Shown one piece after another: positions 49,836 to 58,453 of a stretch of DNA of 64,000 nt; positions within the stretch are counted from its first letter, which is position 1; every line of letters begins with the position of its first letter. Source of the DNA: Marinibaculum sp040216765 (lineage in GTDB: Bacteria > Pseudomonadota > Alphaproteobacteria > Ferrovibrionales > Ferrovibrionaceae). The position numbers were made by a program, and so were the translations under genes. The stretch is from NCBI GenBank assembly GCA_040216765.1, contig JAVJON010000016.1, positions 18,790 through 82,789 on the forward strand, written 5' to 3'. The notes beneath the pieces were generated by a model. That model worked only from the letters and a program-made list of their open reading frames with translations, did not search any database and was not told the DNA's origin.

Positions 49836-50743
49836 AGCCGCAGCTCCATGCCGTCTTCCGCCACCTGCCAGCCGGCGGCCTCCACCTCGTGCCGTTCGGG
49901 GCTGTCGGCCAGCAGAACCGGGTTGGTGGTGTTGATATGGACGAAGACGCGCCGCGCGACCGGCAGCCCGTCCAGCAGCGCCAGGGTGCCGCCGGGGCCG
50001 GAGATCGGCAGATGGCCCATCCGCTGGCCGGTCTTCTGGCCGACCCCCAGGGCGATCATCTCGTCGTCGGTCCACAGGGTGCCGTCGAACAGCAGGGCGT
50101 CGCCACCGGCCAGGCGCCGCTTCAGGTGATCGGGCATGGCGGCGCAACCGGGGACATAGTGCAGAAGCCCGCCCGTGGCCGGGTCGCGCACCGCGACACC
50201 CACCGTGGCCTCGCCTTCGCCGCCGATCGCGACCTCGGCGCCTTCCATGTAGAGCGGCACCTTGCCGGGCACCGGGAACAGGGCGATGTCCAGCCCCGCG
50301 ATGCGCCGGGTTTCGCCCAGGGTCATGACCTGGCGGGCCACCACCCCTTCGGCCAGCACGCCGAAGATCGGATTGTCGCGCAGGATGCCATGCACCGCCG
50401 CGCTGGCCCAGAGCCCGAACGGGGTGCGTTCGCGCAGGGTCAGCAGGCCGCCGACATGATCGACATCGCCGTTGGTCAGCACGATGTCGGCGATCGGGCT
50501 GTGACGCAGGGCAGCGCCGGGATGCAGGGCGGGGGTGGCGAGGATCTGCTGGCGGATGTCCGGCGAACAGTTGAACAGCACCCAGCGTTTCTCGCCGGCT
50601 GCGTCGGCGGCGATGGCAACGGAGGATTGCGTGCGGCGCGGCGCGGCCGGATCCCCCGCCCAGGCACGCCGGGCGACAGGGCTGCCGTCGTTCCACTGCG
50701 GGTAACCGCCGCCGGCCGCCGCCCCCAGAACGATTACTTGCAT
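49832..50743 (-). CDS. pqqB: PqqB, PQQ pathway metallo-hydroxylase
   Basis: A 303-residue metallo-beta-lactamase-fold protein that hydroxylates the Glu-Tyr crosslinked intermediate. MQVIVLGAAAGGGYPQWN is the diagnostic N-terminus. IVLTNGDVDHVGGLLTLRE carries the metal motif in which Asn and Asp replace part of the HxHxDH series, as is normal for PqqB. LLFDGTLWTDDEM and VFVHINTTNP follow. Confidence 0.96.
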   Translation of the reverse strand: MQVIVLGAAAGGGYPQWNDGSPVARRAWAGDPAAPRRTQSSVAIAADAAGEKRWVLFNCSPDIRQQILATPALHPGAALRHSPIADIVLTNGDVDHVGGLLTLRERTPFGLWASAAVHGILRDNPIFGVLAEGVVARQVMTLGETRRIAGLDIALFPVPGKVPLYMEGAEVAIGGEGEATVGVAVRDPATGGLLHYVPGCAAMPDHLKRRLAGGDALLFDGTLWTDDEMIALGVGQKTGQRMGHLPISGPGGTLALLDGLPVARRVFVHINTTNPVLLADSPERHEVEAAGWQVAEDGMELRL

Positions 50744-50963
50744 GACGTCGGCCTGCCGGTGCTTCGGGTGCCGGCCGGTGGGTCGGGCCGGATGGTCATC
50801 CGCACGTTGCGGTTTGGTGCAGACAGCCGCTCAGGAGAGTCCTTGCGCAGCAGTGCCGCCGAGGGCAATGCCCCCGAGAGGCGTGCCGTGTCGGGACGTG
50901 CGCTCCCGCGGGTGCAGGCTGGAGGGCGTTCCGGAGCGGAAATTCCGGGAAAGTACCGGCTGC

Positions 50964-50982
50964 GGCGGGACGGGGTCCCGCC
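50964..50982 (-). terminator. Hairpin between pqqA and pqqB, probable attenuator
   Basis: A perfect 8-bp stem (GGCGGGAC with its complement) around a 3-base loop, beginning 34 bases after the pqqA stop inside the 272-base gap before pqqB. There is no T-tract. It probably stabilises the pqqA transcript or partly stops transcription, so that the peptide is made in excess of the enzymes, as known for pqqA in other bacteria. Confidence 0.6.
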
Positions 50983-51015
50983 CCGTCGACCGCCGTCGCC
51001 GTTGCGGTCCGCGGC

Positions 51016-51096
51016 TCAGATCTCCGCCGGGAAATACCCGTTGATTTCCATGCCGCAGGTGATTTCGCGGGTCTGCGGACGCTTCCAGGTCTTCAT
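51016..51096 (-). CDS. pqqA: PqqA, PQQ precursor peptide
   Basis: A 26-residue peptide, MKTWKRPQTREITCGMEING followed by YFPAEI. The conserved Glu and Tyr that are joined to make PQQ are E17 and Y21 (E-x3-Y). GGAGG lies eight bases upstream of the ATG. It is the first gene of the leftward pqq unit and faces the quinoprotein dehydrogenase gene. Confidence 0.96.
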   Translation of the reverse strand: MKTWKRPQTREITCGMEINGYFPAEI

Positions 51097-51371
51097 GACA
51101 TCCTCCTCGTTCTGCGTGACGCCGATTGTCCGAGGCCGGTGCATCGCGCGACCGGGTCGGAGCGGGCAGGTCCTGTTCGTTGGATCCCCCCCAGGAATGT
51201 GGGGCGGGACCGGGCGCCGGGCAATCGCCAGCGTGTCGACTATCCGCCGGCTGAAAGACGATTGCAAGACTTTACCCCGGCGCGACCCTGGTGTCAGAAT
51301 GCACGGATAAATAGACCCGATGGAGGAAAAGCCGCTGTCGGGAATAAGAACGATACAGGGAGGGGATGTCC
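51097..51371. promoter_or_regulatory. Divergent promoter region, pqqA / quinoprotein dehydrogenase
   Basis: A 275-base gap must carry promoters for the leftward pqq unit and for the rightward dehydrogenase-cytochrome-XoxJ unit. This allows joint control of cofactor and apoenzyme. No clear consensus -35/-10, sigma-54 or known operator sequence was recognised. The segment near 51250-51320 is less GC-rich than the rest and is the likeliest site of the rightward promoter. Confidence 0.5.
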
Positions 51372-53084
51372 ATGAAATGGACCATTGCGGCCGCTGCCAT
51401 GCTCTGCGCGGCAATGCCGCTTGCCATGAGTTCGGTGCCGGCATCGGCGCAATCGGCCGACGACCTGAAGATGGACCAGGCGTCGACCGATTCAATCCTG
51501 ACCTACGGTCTGGGCTATGACCTGAAGCGGTTCAGCTCGCTGGACCAGGTCAATCGCGACAATGTTGCGAACCTCGTGCCCGTCTGGAGCTACAGCCTTG
51601 CCGGCAACCGGGGGCAGGAGACGCAGCCGCTGGTCCATAATGGCGTGATGTTCGTCACCACCAATGATTCCTCCGCCGCGATCGATGTCAGGACCGGCAA
51701 GCAGAAGTGGAAGGTCGTCCACCAATACCCGGAACAGACCAACCGGGTCGCCTGTTGCGGCATCGTGAACCGCGGCTTCGCCATCAAGGACGGTATCCTC
51801 TACCGGACCCTGCTCGACGCGAACCTGCTGGCCCTGAACGAGGAGACCGGCGAGGAGGTCTGGCGCGCCCAGGCCATCGATTTCCGCGACGGCTATTCCA
51901 TGACGGTGACCCCGCTGGTCGTCGACGACGTGGTGATCACCGGGATCTCCGGCGGCGAATTCGGCGTGCGCGGCTTCATCGACGGCTGGGACACCAAGAC
52001 CGGCAAGCATCTGTGGCGCCGCTACACGATCCCCGGCCCGGGCGAGAAGGGCAACGAGACCTGGTCCGGCGATTCCTGGAAACATGGCGGCGCGCCGGCC
52101 TGGATGACCGGCTCCTACGACCCGGAGCTGGACCTGGTCTATTGGGGTGTCGGCAATGGCGGCCCCTGGAACCCCTTCGTCCGCAAGGGTGACAACCTCT
52201 ATGTCGGCTCCATGCTCGCCCTGAAACCCAAGACCGGCGAGATCGCCTGGCACTACCAGTTCTCGCCCAACGATCCGTTCGACTATGACGGCGTGAACGA
52301 CCTGGTGCTGGCCGATATCGAGGTCGGCGGCACGCCCCGCAAGGTGGTGATGCAGGCCAACCGGAACGGCTTCTTCTACGTCCTGGACCGGGCGACCGGC
52401 GAACTGTTGAGCGCCAAGCCCTTCGTCGACAAGCTGACCTGGGCCGACGGCGTGGACATGAAGACCGGCCGCCCGATCCACTCGGCGGTCGTCAAGACGA
52501 TGTACGAGAAGGGCGAGGGCTACGAGGTCAATGTCTGGCCCTCCGCGCTGGGCGGCAAGAACTGGGCGCCGATGTCGTTCAGCCCGAAGACGGGGCTGGC
52601 CTATATCAACAGCCTGAACATCGGCTGGAACTACAAGGCGGTGCAGCCGGACTACCGGGCCGGGGTGTTTTACTTCGGCGCCGAGTTCGGCTGGGACTGG
52701 CCGAAGGAAGCCGAGCCGCGCGGCCTCCTGCGGGCCTTCAACCCGGTTACCGGCGAGAAGAAATGGGACTTCCCGAGCGCCATCCCGATGAATGGCGGCG
52801 TGCTGTCGACGGCCGGCGACCTGGTGTTCTCCGGTGCGCAGACGGGCGAGCTCTATGCCCTCGATGCCGAGACCGGCAAGGAGCTCTGGAAGTTCCAGAC
52901 CGGCTCCGGGATCATCGCCCCGCCGGTCACCTACGAGATCGACGGCGTGCAGTATGTCACGGTCGCCTCCGGGCTGGGCGGCGTCTATGCCCTGTTCTCC
53001 GGCGACGAGCGCCTGGCGGCGATACCGGCGGGCGGCGCGATCTACACCTTCGCGCTGTTCGACAAGTCGCGGCCGACCAACTGA
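51372..53084 (+). CDS. PQQ-dependent alcohol dehydrogenase, probably lanthanide-type
   Basis: A 570-residue periplasmic quinoprotein of the methanol/ethanol dehydrogenase family. The signal peptide ends ASAQ (residue 27). Eight propeller blades follow. The vicinal disulfide over PQQ is C128-C129 (RVACCG). The catalytic Asp is D304 in PFDYDGVN, and D306 two residues later is the extra ligand found in lanthanide enzymes (XoxF, PedH), where calcium enzymes have Ala or Ser. No C-terminal cytochrome domain is fused. The ATG at 51372 suits GGGAGGGG at 51358-51365 better than the ATG at 51366. Partners follow: cytochrome c and a XoxJ-like protein. The alcohol substrate is not determined. Confidence 0.93.
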   Translation: MKWTIAAAAMLCAAMPLAMSSVPASAQSADDLKMDQASTDSILTYGLGYDLKRFSSLDQVNRDNVANLVPVWSYSLAGNRGQETQPLVHNGVMFVTTNDSSAAIDVRTGKQKWKVVHQYPEQTNRVACCGIVNRGFAIKDGILYRTLLDANLLALNEETGEEVWRAQAIDFRDGYSMTVTPLVVDDVVITGISGGEFGVRGFIDGWDTKTGKHLWRRYTIPGPGEKGNETWSGDSWKHGGAPAWMTGSYDPELDLVYWGVGNGGPWNPFVRKGDNLYVGSMLALKPKTGEIAWHYQFSPNDPFDYDGVNDLVLADIEVGGTPRKVVMQANRNGFFYVLDRATGELLSAKPFVDKLTWADGVDMKTGRPIHSAVVKTMYEKGEGYEVNVWPSALGGKNWAPMSFSPKTGLAYINSLNIGWNYKAVQPDYRAGVFYFGAEFGWDWPKEAEPRGLLRAFNPVTGEKKWDFPSAIPMNGGVLSTAGDLVFSGAQTGELYALDAETGKELWKFQTGSGIIAPPVTYEIDGVQYVTVASGLGGVYALFSGDERLAAIPAGGAIYTFALFDKSRPTN

Positions 53085-53108
53085 TCGGCCAGCCGCCGGC
53101 AACGGCCT

Positions 53109-53146
53109 GCGGCCCTGCCCATCCCCGCGACGATGGGCAGGGCCGC
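53109..53146 (+). terminator. Intercistronic hairpin between dehydrogenase and cytochrome c genes
   Basis: A perfect 14-bp stem with a 10-base loop, centred on GGCCCTGCCCAT and its complement, between the dehydrogenase stop and the cytochrome start. Lacking a T-tract, it is more likely a processing or partial-termination site giving more dehydrogenase than cytochrome. Confidence 0.6.
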
Positions 53147-53190
53147 GACCGGCCCTTGCCGGGTATCGCAGTACGGGACGACCAGACGAC

Positions 53191-53532
53191 ATGACATCGA
53201 CATTCAGCCGGCTGGCCCTGGCCGCCGGCCTTGCGGCGGGCATGGCGGTCGCCGCGACTGCGGCCGCGGCCGAAACCTACCGGATCGAGGACCAGCAGGC
53301 GGGGAAGAAGGCCTATAACCGCTTCTGTGCGAAGTGCCACGGCTTCAACCTGAAGAACCCGGGCACGGCATCCTTCGACCTTCGCAAATGGCCGGACGGG
53401 GCCCATGACCGCTTCGTGGAGACGGTCAACAAGGGCAAGGGGGACATGCCGGCCTGGGGCGACCTGCTGCACCCGGAAGAGGTCGAGGTGATCTACATCT
53501 ACATCATCAGCCATCCGGACCATAAGAAGTGA
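53191..53532 (+). CDS. XoxG-like periplasmic cytochrome c
   Basis: A 113-residue monoheme cytochrome c. The signal peptide ends around AAAA|ETY. The heme motif is FCAKCHGF (C46, C49, H50) and the probable axial Met is M86 in GDMPAWGDLL. It should take electrons from the quinoprotein and pass them to the oxidase. Its stop overlaps the start of the XoxJ-like gene (GTGA). Confidence 0.9.
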   Translation: MTSTFSRLALAAGLAAGMAVAATAAAAETYRIEDQQAGKKAYNRFCAKCHGFNLKNPGTASFDLRKWPDGAHDRFVETVNKGKGDMPAWGDLLHPEEVEVIYIYIISHPDHKK

Positions 53533-54530
53533 GCCGCCCGGCCGGCGGCAGGCGCGCCCTTGCGGCCCTGGCCCTGGTCGGGCTGGTTGCGGCCGGCACG
53601 CCGGCCGCGGCAACCGAGCCGCTGAAGGTCTGCCTGGAGGCCAATTCCCCGCCCTTTTCCGTCGATCGCCGGGCCGAGGGCGAGGGCTTCGACCTGGCGA
53701 TGACGCGGGCGGTCGCCGAGGCACTGGCGCGGCCGCTGACCATCGTCTGGTTCCGCTCCGAACAGGACGAGGAAAGCAGCCTGCGCGGCGATGTCCTTGC
53801 CCTGCTGGGGGGCCGGCTCTGCGATCTGGTCGGCGGCTACCTGTTCTCCCTCGGCGGCATGAAGGATCCGACGGACAGGCATCGCGCCCTGCCGGAGATC
53901 GCGGCGATCGCCGACGGGCCGGGCGGCACCCGTCGCGCCGTGCTGGACGTGCCGGAGATCGTGAAGCTGACCGGCGGGCCGCACCGTCCGCTGGTGCCGG
54001 TCGAGCCGATCGACCATAGCCGCGCCTATCGCTTCGCGCCGCTGACGGTGATGACCGGGCCGTCGCTGGGACCCTACGAGATCTCCTCGCTGGACGGGCT
54101 GCAGGGCAAGCGGATCGGGGTGGAGGAAGGCACCCTCGCCGATACCATCCTGATGCTCTACCGCCAGCGCAAGCTGGTGCCCTCGATCCGCCACTACGTG
54201 CCGCATGGCGGGATGATCTCGGACCTGGTGGCGGGCAATCTGGACGCGGTGATGATGGAACTGCACCGCTTCGACGTCTATCGGCGGCGGCAGAAGCAGG
54301 CGGAGCTGCACCCGACGGGCTACCTGCACCCCGTCGGCTACAATTTCGGCTTTGTCGCCCGAGCCGCCGACAGGCCGCTGCTGCGGACGGTGAACGCGGC
54401 GCTGGAGCGGATCCTGGACAGCGACGCGCCGGCCCGCTTCGCAGCCGAGGCGGAAATGACCTTCGTGCCGCCGGAGGATCCTGACATGCAGCCGCCGATC
54501 TCGCTGGGCTACCTGTTGCGCGGCGAGTGA
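53529..54530 (+). CDS. XoxJ-like periplasmic solute-binding-fold protein
   Basis: A 333-residue exported protein with a signal peptide (about 1-28) and the family 3 extracellular solute-binding fold: LKVCLEANSPPFS, GEGFDLAMTRAVAEAL, and IGVEEGTLADTILMLYRQRKLVPSI. Genes of this kind follow xoxF and the cytochrome gene in methylotrophs (xoxFGJ) and are thought to help mature or activate the dehydrogenase rather than transport a solute. The GTG start overlaps the cytochrome gene. Confidence 0.85.
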   Translation: MSRPAGGRRALAALALVGLVAAGTPAAATEPLKVCLEANSPPFSVDRRAEGEGFDLAMTRAVAEALARPLTIVWFRSEQDEESSLRGDVLALLGGRLCDLVGGYLFSLGGMKDPTDRHRALPEIAAIADGPGGTRRAVLDVPEIVKLTGGPHRPLVPVEPIDHSRAYRFAPLTVMTGPSLGPYEISSLDGLQGKRIGVEEGTLADTILMLYRQRKLVPSIRHYVPHGGMISDLVAGNLDAVMMELHRFDVYRRRQKQAELHPTGYLHPVGYNFGFVARAADRPLLRTVNAALERILDSDAPARFAAEAEMTFVPPEDPDMQPPISLGYLLRGE

Positions 54531-54533
54531 GCC

Positions 54534-55370
54534 CTATGCCGCCGGGCCGCGCCGCGCGGTCAGGCCGCGATGCGGGTCATAGGCCCAGACGGCGGCCGCC
54601 ATCGCCACGACGGTGACCCCGGCGACCACCGCCAGCGCGGTCCAGGCCATCTGCTGGTAGAGCGCGAAACGGATCAGCTCCACCGCATGGGTGAAGGGGT
54701 TGGCCTGGGCCACCAGATACAGGAAATGGCTGGTCTCCCGGATCCGCCACAGCGGATAGAGCGCGCTGGAGGCGAAGAAGGCGGGGAAGATGACGAAGTT
54801 CATCACGCCGGCGAAATTCTCCAGCTGCCGGACGAAGGACGACAGCAGCAGGCCGATCGCGCTCAGCATCACGCCGGCCAGCAGGATCGCCGGCAGCGCG
54901 GCGAGATAGCCCCAGGCCGGCGGGCGGACGTCCCAGATCCAGGCGATGGCAAGGAAGATGTAGACCTGGACCGCGGCGACGCAGATCTGCGCGACCACCT
55001 TGGCGGCCAGCAGGAACCAGCGGGGCATCGGGCTGCACAGCAGCACCCGCATGGAACCCATCTCCCGGTCGTAGACCATCGAGAGCGAGCCCTGCATGCC
55101 GGAGAACAGCAGGATCATCCCCACCAGGCCGGGCGCGATATAGACCTGGTACAGGATATAGGTCTCGTAGGGGTCCTGGACCGAGACGCCCAGGATGGAC
55201 CGGAACCCGGCGGCAAAGATGAAGAGCCAGACCAGCGGCCGCACCAGGGCCGCGATAAGGCGGCCGCGCTGCTGCAGGAAGCGCCCGGCCTCGCGCCCCA
55301 GGATGCCGCCGAAACAGGTGGCCCAGGCCGCGGGGCCGAGCCGGCGCTGGACCCTCGCCGTTCCGGTCAT
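54534..55370 (-). CDS. ABC-2 type permease of the PQQ-dehydrogenase-associated transporter
   Basis: A 278-residue inner-membrane permease with six helices of the ABC-2 export type. Supporting segments are YVAPGLVGMILLFSG-like sequence (YIAPGLVGMILLFSG), MVYDREMGSMRVLLCSPMPR and NFVIFPAFFASSALYPLWRI. Its gene begins within the end of the ATPase gene (ATGA-type overlap at 55367-55370). It converges on the XoxJ-like gene with three bases between the stops. Such permeases occur beside PQQ alcohol dehydrogenases in pseudomonads (ped genes) and in lanthanide clusters of methylotrophs. Confidence 0.87.
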   Translation of the reverse strand: MTGTARVQRRLGPAAWATCFGGILGREAGRFLQQRGRLIAALVRPLVWLFIFAAGFRSILGVSVQDPYETYILYQVYIAPGLVGMILLFSGMQGSLSMVYDREMGSMRVLLCSPMPRWFLLAAKVVAQICVAAVQVYIFLAIAWIWDVRPPAWGYLAALPAILLAGVMLSAIGLLLSSFVRQLENFAGVMNFVIFPAFFASSALYPLWRIRETSHFLYLVAQANPFTHAVELIRFALYQQMAWTALAVVAGVTVVAMAAAVWAYDPHRGLTARRGPAA

Positions 55371-56125
55371 CGCCCGGCTTCCGGCCGACCCGCCGTGCCG
55401 GGGGCGGTCAGCCGGCGATAGGCGGTGGCGATGTCGTCGGCAGCGGCCGCGGCGAGCACCTGCGCGACGGGGCCGGCGGCCCGCAATTCCCCCTGGGCCA
55501 GGACCAGCAGGCCGTCGGCGGCCTCGATCTCGTCGATCAGGTGGGTGGCCCAGAGGACGGTCGTGCCCTGTGCGGCACAGAGGCCGCGGACATCGGCCAG
55601 CAGCGCGGCGCGGCTGTCGATGTCGAGCCCGGTGCTTGCCTCGTCGAGGAGCAGCAGCGCCGGGTCGTGCAGCAGGGCGCGCAGGATCTCCACCCGGCGC
55701 TGCTGCCCGCCGCTGAGGGTGCGCAGCCGGTCGCCCGCCCGGTCGGCCAGCCGGCCGCGCTCCAGCCAGGCGTCGATGCGGGTCGTGGCGTCGCGGCCGC
55801 CGATGCCCTGCAGCGCGGCGCCGTAGCGCAGCACCTGGCGCACGGTGAGGTCCGGCTCGATGCTGCGGGCCTGGAAAACCAGCCCCAGGCGGCGCAGCAC
55901 CTGGCCGCGCTGGCGGCGGATGTCGAAGCCGGCCACCGCGATGCGGCCCTCGCGCAGCGGCAGCAGGCCGCTGATCAGCGAGAACAGGGTGGTCTTGCCG
56001 GCGCCGTTCGGGCCCAGCAGCACGGTGAAGCTGCCCGGTGCCAGGTCGAAGGTCGGGCCGGCCAGGGCCTGGCGGCGGCCGAAGGCATGCCGGGCACCGC
56101 TGACCGCCAGTGTGGGCATGGTCAT
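55367..56125 (-). CDS. ABC transporter ATP-binding protein, PQQ-dehydrogenase-associated
   Basis: A 252-residue ATPase. Walker A is GPNGAGKT, the signature is LSGGQQRR, Walker B is LLLLDEAS, and the switch His is in WATHLIDE. It pairs with the ABC-2 permease. Along with the beta-propeller and binding-protein genes upstream it forms one leftward unit. Confidence 0.92.
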   Translation of the reverse strand: MTMPTLAVSGARHAFGRRQALAGPTFDLAPGSFTVLLGPNGAGKTTLFSLISGLLPLREGRIAVAGFDIRRQRGQVLRRLGLVFQARSIEPDLTVRQVLRYGAALQGIGGRDATTRIDAWLERGRLADRAGDRLRTLSGGQQRRVEILRALLHDPALLLLDEASTGLDIDSRAALLADVRGLCAAQGTTVLWATHLIDEIEAADGLLVLAQGELRAAGPVAQVLAAAAADDIATAYRRLTAPGTAGRPEAGR

Positions 56126-56155
56126 CGGGCGTGCAGGGTCATCGGGCGGACATGG

Positions 56156-57139
56156 TCATTTCGGGCTGACCACCACGCCCCAGGGATAGCGGCCGACCGG
56201 CACGGATTTCAGGACGGTGTCGGTCTCCACGTCGATGACCGAGATGTCGTTGCTGGCGCCGTTGGTGGTGTAGAGGCGCTTCTCGTCCGGGGAAAAGGCG
56301 AGCTGCCAGACCCGCTTGCCGACCAGCAGGTAGTCCAGCACCTCGTAGGTGCGGGCATCGACGATCGCGACATGGTTGGACGGGCCCAGGGCGATATAGG
56401 CTTTGCTGCCGTCGCCGGTGAGGCGGACGCCGACCGGCTGGATCATCGAATCCCGCATGCCCGGCAGGTCGAAGTAGATCGTGGCCAGCACCTCGCGCGT
56501 CGCCACGTCGATCACCGCCGTGGAACCGCCGATCTCCGAGGTCACCCACACCGTCTTGCCGTCGGCGCTGAACTCGGCGAAGCGCGGCCGGCTGTCCACC
56601 AGGATGTTGTCGACGATGGTGTTGGTCGCGGTATCGATGAAATGCGCCATGTTGGTGGTCTCGGACGTGTTCACCAAAAGCGAACCGTCGGGGGAGATCC
56701 CCATGCCTTCGGGCTCGACGCCGACCTCGATGATCGCCTGCACCTGGCGTTTCGGGATGTCGACCACTGTCACCAGGTTGTCGTCCTCGTTCGCGATGTA
56801 GAGGGTGTTGCCGTCGGGGTGCAGCACGAACAGCTCCGGATCGGGGCCCGATGGCAGGGTGCCGACCAGCTTGAGTGTCTCCAGGTCGAGGATCTCGACG
56901 ATATCGTCGTCGCCGGCACAGATGTAGAGGTGCCGCAGGTCCTTGCTGAGCAGGATGCCCCGCGGCCGCTGACCGACCGGCACCACGGCGCGGGTCTGCA
57001 GGCTGTCGCCATCGAGCACCGAGATCGTGTTGTCCTTCTCGTTGGACACATAGACGGTGGTGGCCAGGGCGGCGGTGCAGGGCAGGCAGAGCCAGAGGGC
57101 GGCGGCCAGCGCGGCGGCGCCGCGGCGGGGAAATCTCAT
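56156..57139 (-). CDS. Periplasmic YVTN beta-propeller protein
   Basis: A 327-residue exported protein: signal peptide to about residue 25 (PCTAALA), then seven YVTN/NHL-like propeller repeats such as TVYVSNEKDNTISVLDG, TLYIANEDDNLVTVVD and RLYTTNGASNDISVID. It matches the type of propeller found with PQQ-dependent alcohol catabolism. The ATG at 57139 overlaps the stop of the upstream gene (ATGA) and gives a clean signal peptide, so it is preferred over the ATG at 57157. Its role is unknown; binding of a metal, cofactor or substrate for the transporter is possible. Confidence 0.86.
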   Translation of the reverse strand: MRFPRRGAAALAAALWLCLPCTAALATTVYVSNEKDNTISVLDGDSLQTRAVVPVGQRPRGILLSKDLRHLYICAGDDDIVEILDLETLKLVGTLPSGPDPELFVLHPDGNTLYIANEDDNLVTVVDIPKRQVQAIIEVGVEPEGMGISPDGSLLVNTSETTNMAHFIDTATNTIVDNILVDSRPRFAEFSADGKTVWVTSEIGGSTAVIDVATREVLATIYFDLPGMRDSMIQPVGVRLTGDGSKAYIALGPSNHVAIVDARTYEVLDYLLVGKRVWQLAFSPDEKRLYTTNGASNDISVIDVETDTVLKSVPVGRYPWGVVVSPK

Positions 57140-58347
57140 CGTGTCACTGCGCGGCATGCGGAGTCCCTCCGGTCCAGTCCCAAGGTATCCAGTTCCTCGG
57201 TTTCATGCAGGAAGCCCTCCTGCGGCGAAGTGGAGACCATGGAGCGGGGCGCGGCAAGCAGCACGGGCTGTCGCAGCTGGCCGTTCCAGTCCCGGAATGT
57301 CAGGGCGCGCCCCTTGAAGCCCTGCAGCCGGAAGCGCGGGTCGTGCAGGAAGCCGTCCAACACGGCCGGGTCGGTCGACCGCGTGCGCAGTGCCGCCTCG
57401 CCATAGGCCCGCACGGCCAGCCAGGCCTGGTAGTCCAGCGGGCGCATGCGGCGGCCGAACGCTTCCGCGAAGCGGTTCTGCAACTGGGTGGCGCCCCATT
57501 GCTCCGCCGTGCTGTGCCAGGAGGTCGCGATCAGCGACTGGGTGCCGGCGACCAGGCGGGGCTCCCAGGTGCGATAGATCAGGTAGTCGCCGAACATCCC
57601 GACCTCGTCCGCCACCACCAGCACGTCGTAGTCCACGCCCTGGGTGAAGACCGGCACCTCCGCCTGCGCGGTGCGGCGGGCATCGGGGGCGTAGTCCCAG
57701 CGGCGCTCCTCGACGATCCTGGCGCCGAAGCGGTGCGCGGCGCGGCGGATCGCGGCGGCGTACAGCGCATCCTCCGGCCGCTGGCCCTCCACCAGGAGCC
57801 AGCGGGACCAGCGCTTGCGCACCAGGTACTGCGCCAGCGCATCGGCCAGCATGGCGCGGCTGGGGGCCACGTGCAGCAGGTTGCCGCGGCAATCGCCGCT
57901 GCGCAGCCGGTCGTCCGGCGCCGCGGCATTGATCAGCAGCGCCCCCTGCGCCTCGGGCAGGTCGGCGATCCGCAGCAGGTCTTCGGCCGGCAGCTGCAGG
58001 ACGAACAGGGCGATGCCGGTGCCGCGCATCGCCTGGAAGGCGGCGACCGGATCCGCCTCCCGGTCCAGCAGGGTGCCGCGCAGGGCGAAGCTCTGGCCGG
58101 TGAAGCGGCCGGTGGTGTTGTTGTCCGTTATGGCAAGCGCGGCGCCGGGCAGGCCCTCGTCGGCGGGCGGCAGGTCCAGGTTGGCGAGGCCGGGCGGGCG
58201 CGCCGCATGCTGCACCAGCAGGCCGATCGGGACATCCAGCGGTTCGGCCCGGGCCGGGCAGGCCATGGGGGCCAGGGAGAGGGCAGCCAGGGACAGGAAT
58301 GCCAGGGCGCAGGCCAGCAGCGTCCGGGCGGGTCGGGAGTGGGGCAT
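57136..58347 (-). CDS. ABC transporter periplasmic binding protein, PQQ-dehydrogenase-associated
   Basis: A 403-residue exported protein with a signal peptide ending near PARAEPL and the type 1 periplasmic-binding fold (LivJ-like): PIGLLVQHAARPPG, GLPGAALAITDNNTTGR, RKRWSRWLLVEGQRPEDAL, then the long second lobe. It belongs to the group tied to PQQ alcohol dehydrogenase systems. A binding protein beside an export-type permease is unusual; it may act as a sensor or chaperone. It is the first gene of the four-gene leftward unit. Confidence 0.85.
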   Translation of the reverse strand: MPHSRPARTLLACALAFLSLAALSLAPMACPARAEPLDVPIGLLVQHAARPPGLANLDLPPADEGLPGAALAITDNNTTGRFTGQSFALRGTLLDREADPVAAFQAMRGTGIALFVLQLPAEDLLRIADLPEAQGALLINAAAPDDRLRSGDCRGNLLHVAPSRAMLADALAQYLVRKRWSRWLLVEGQRPEDALYAAAIRRAAHRFGARIVEERRWDYAPDARRTAQAEVPVFTQGVDYDVLVVADEVGMFGDYLIYRTWEPRLVAGTQSLIATSWHSTAEQWGATQLQNRFAEAFGRRMRPLDYQAWLAVRAYGEAALRTRSTDPAVLDGFLHDPRFRLQGFKGRALTFRDWNGQLRQPVLLAAPRSMVSTSPQEGFLHETEELDTLGLDRRDSACRAVTR

Positions 58348-58389
58348 GGTACTCAGGGGCGATCGGAGCGATGCGGGGGCGACAAGGCA

Positions 58390-58423
58390 ACGGCCCGGCC
58401 GGCTGTTCTGCCGGCCGGGCCGT
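58390..58423 (-). terminator. Strong terminator hairpin after the aldehyde oxidase genes
   Basis: A perfect 14-bp stem (ACGGCCCGGCCGGC and complement) with a TGTTCT loop, 31 bases past the large-subunit stop and 43 bases upstream of the binding-protein start. It separates the leftward iorAB-like unit from the leftward ABC unit. Confidence 0.82.
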
Positions 58424-58453
58424 GCCCGGGTGGATCGGCCTGCCTTGCGGCGG

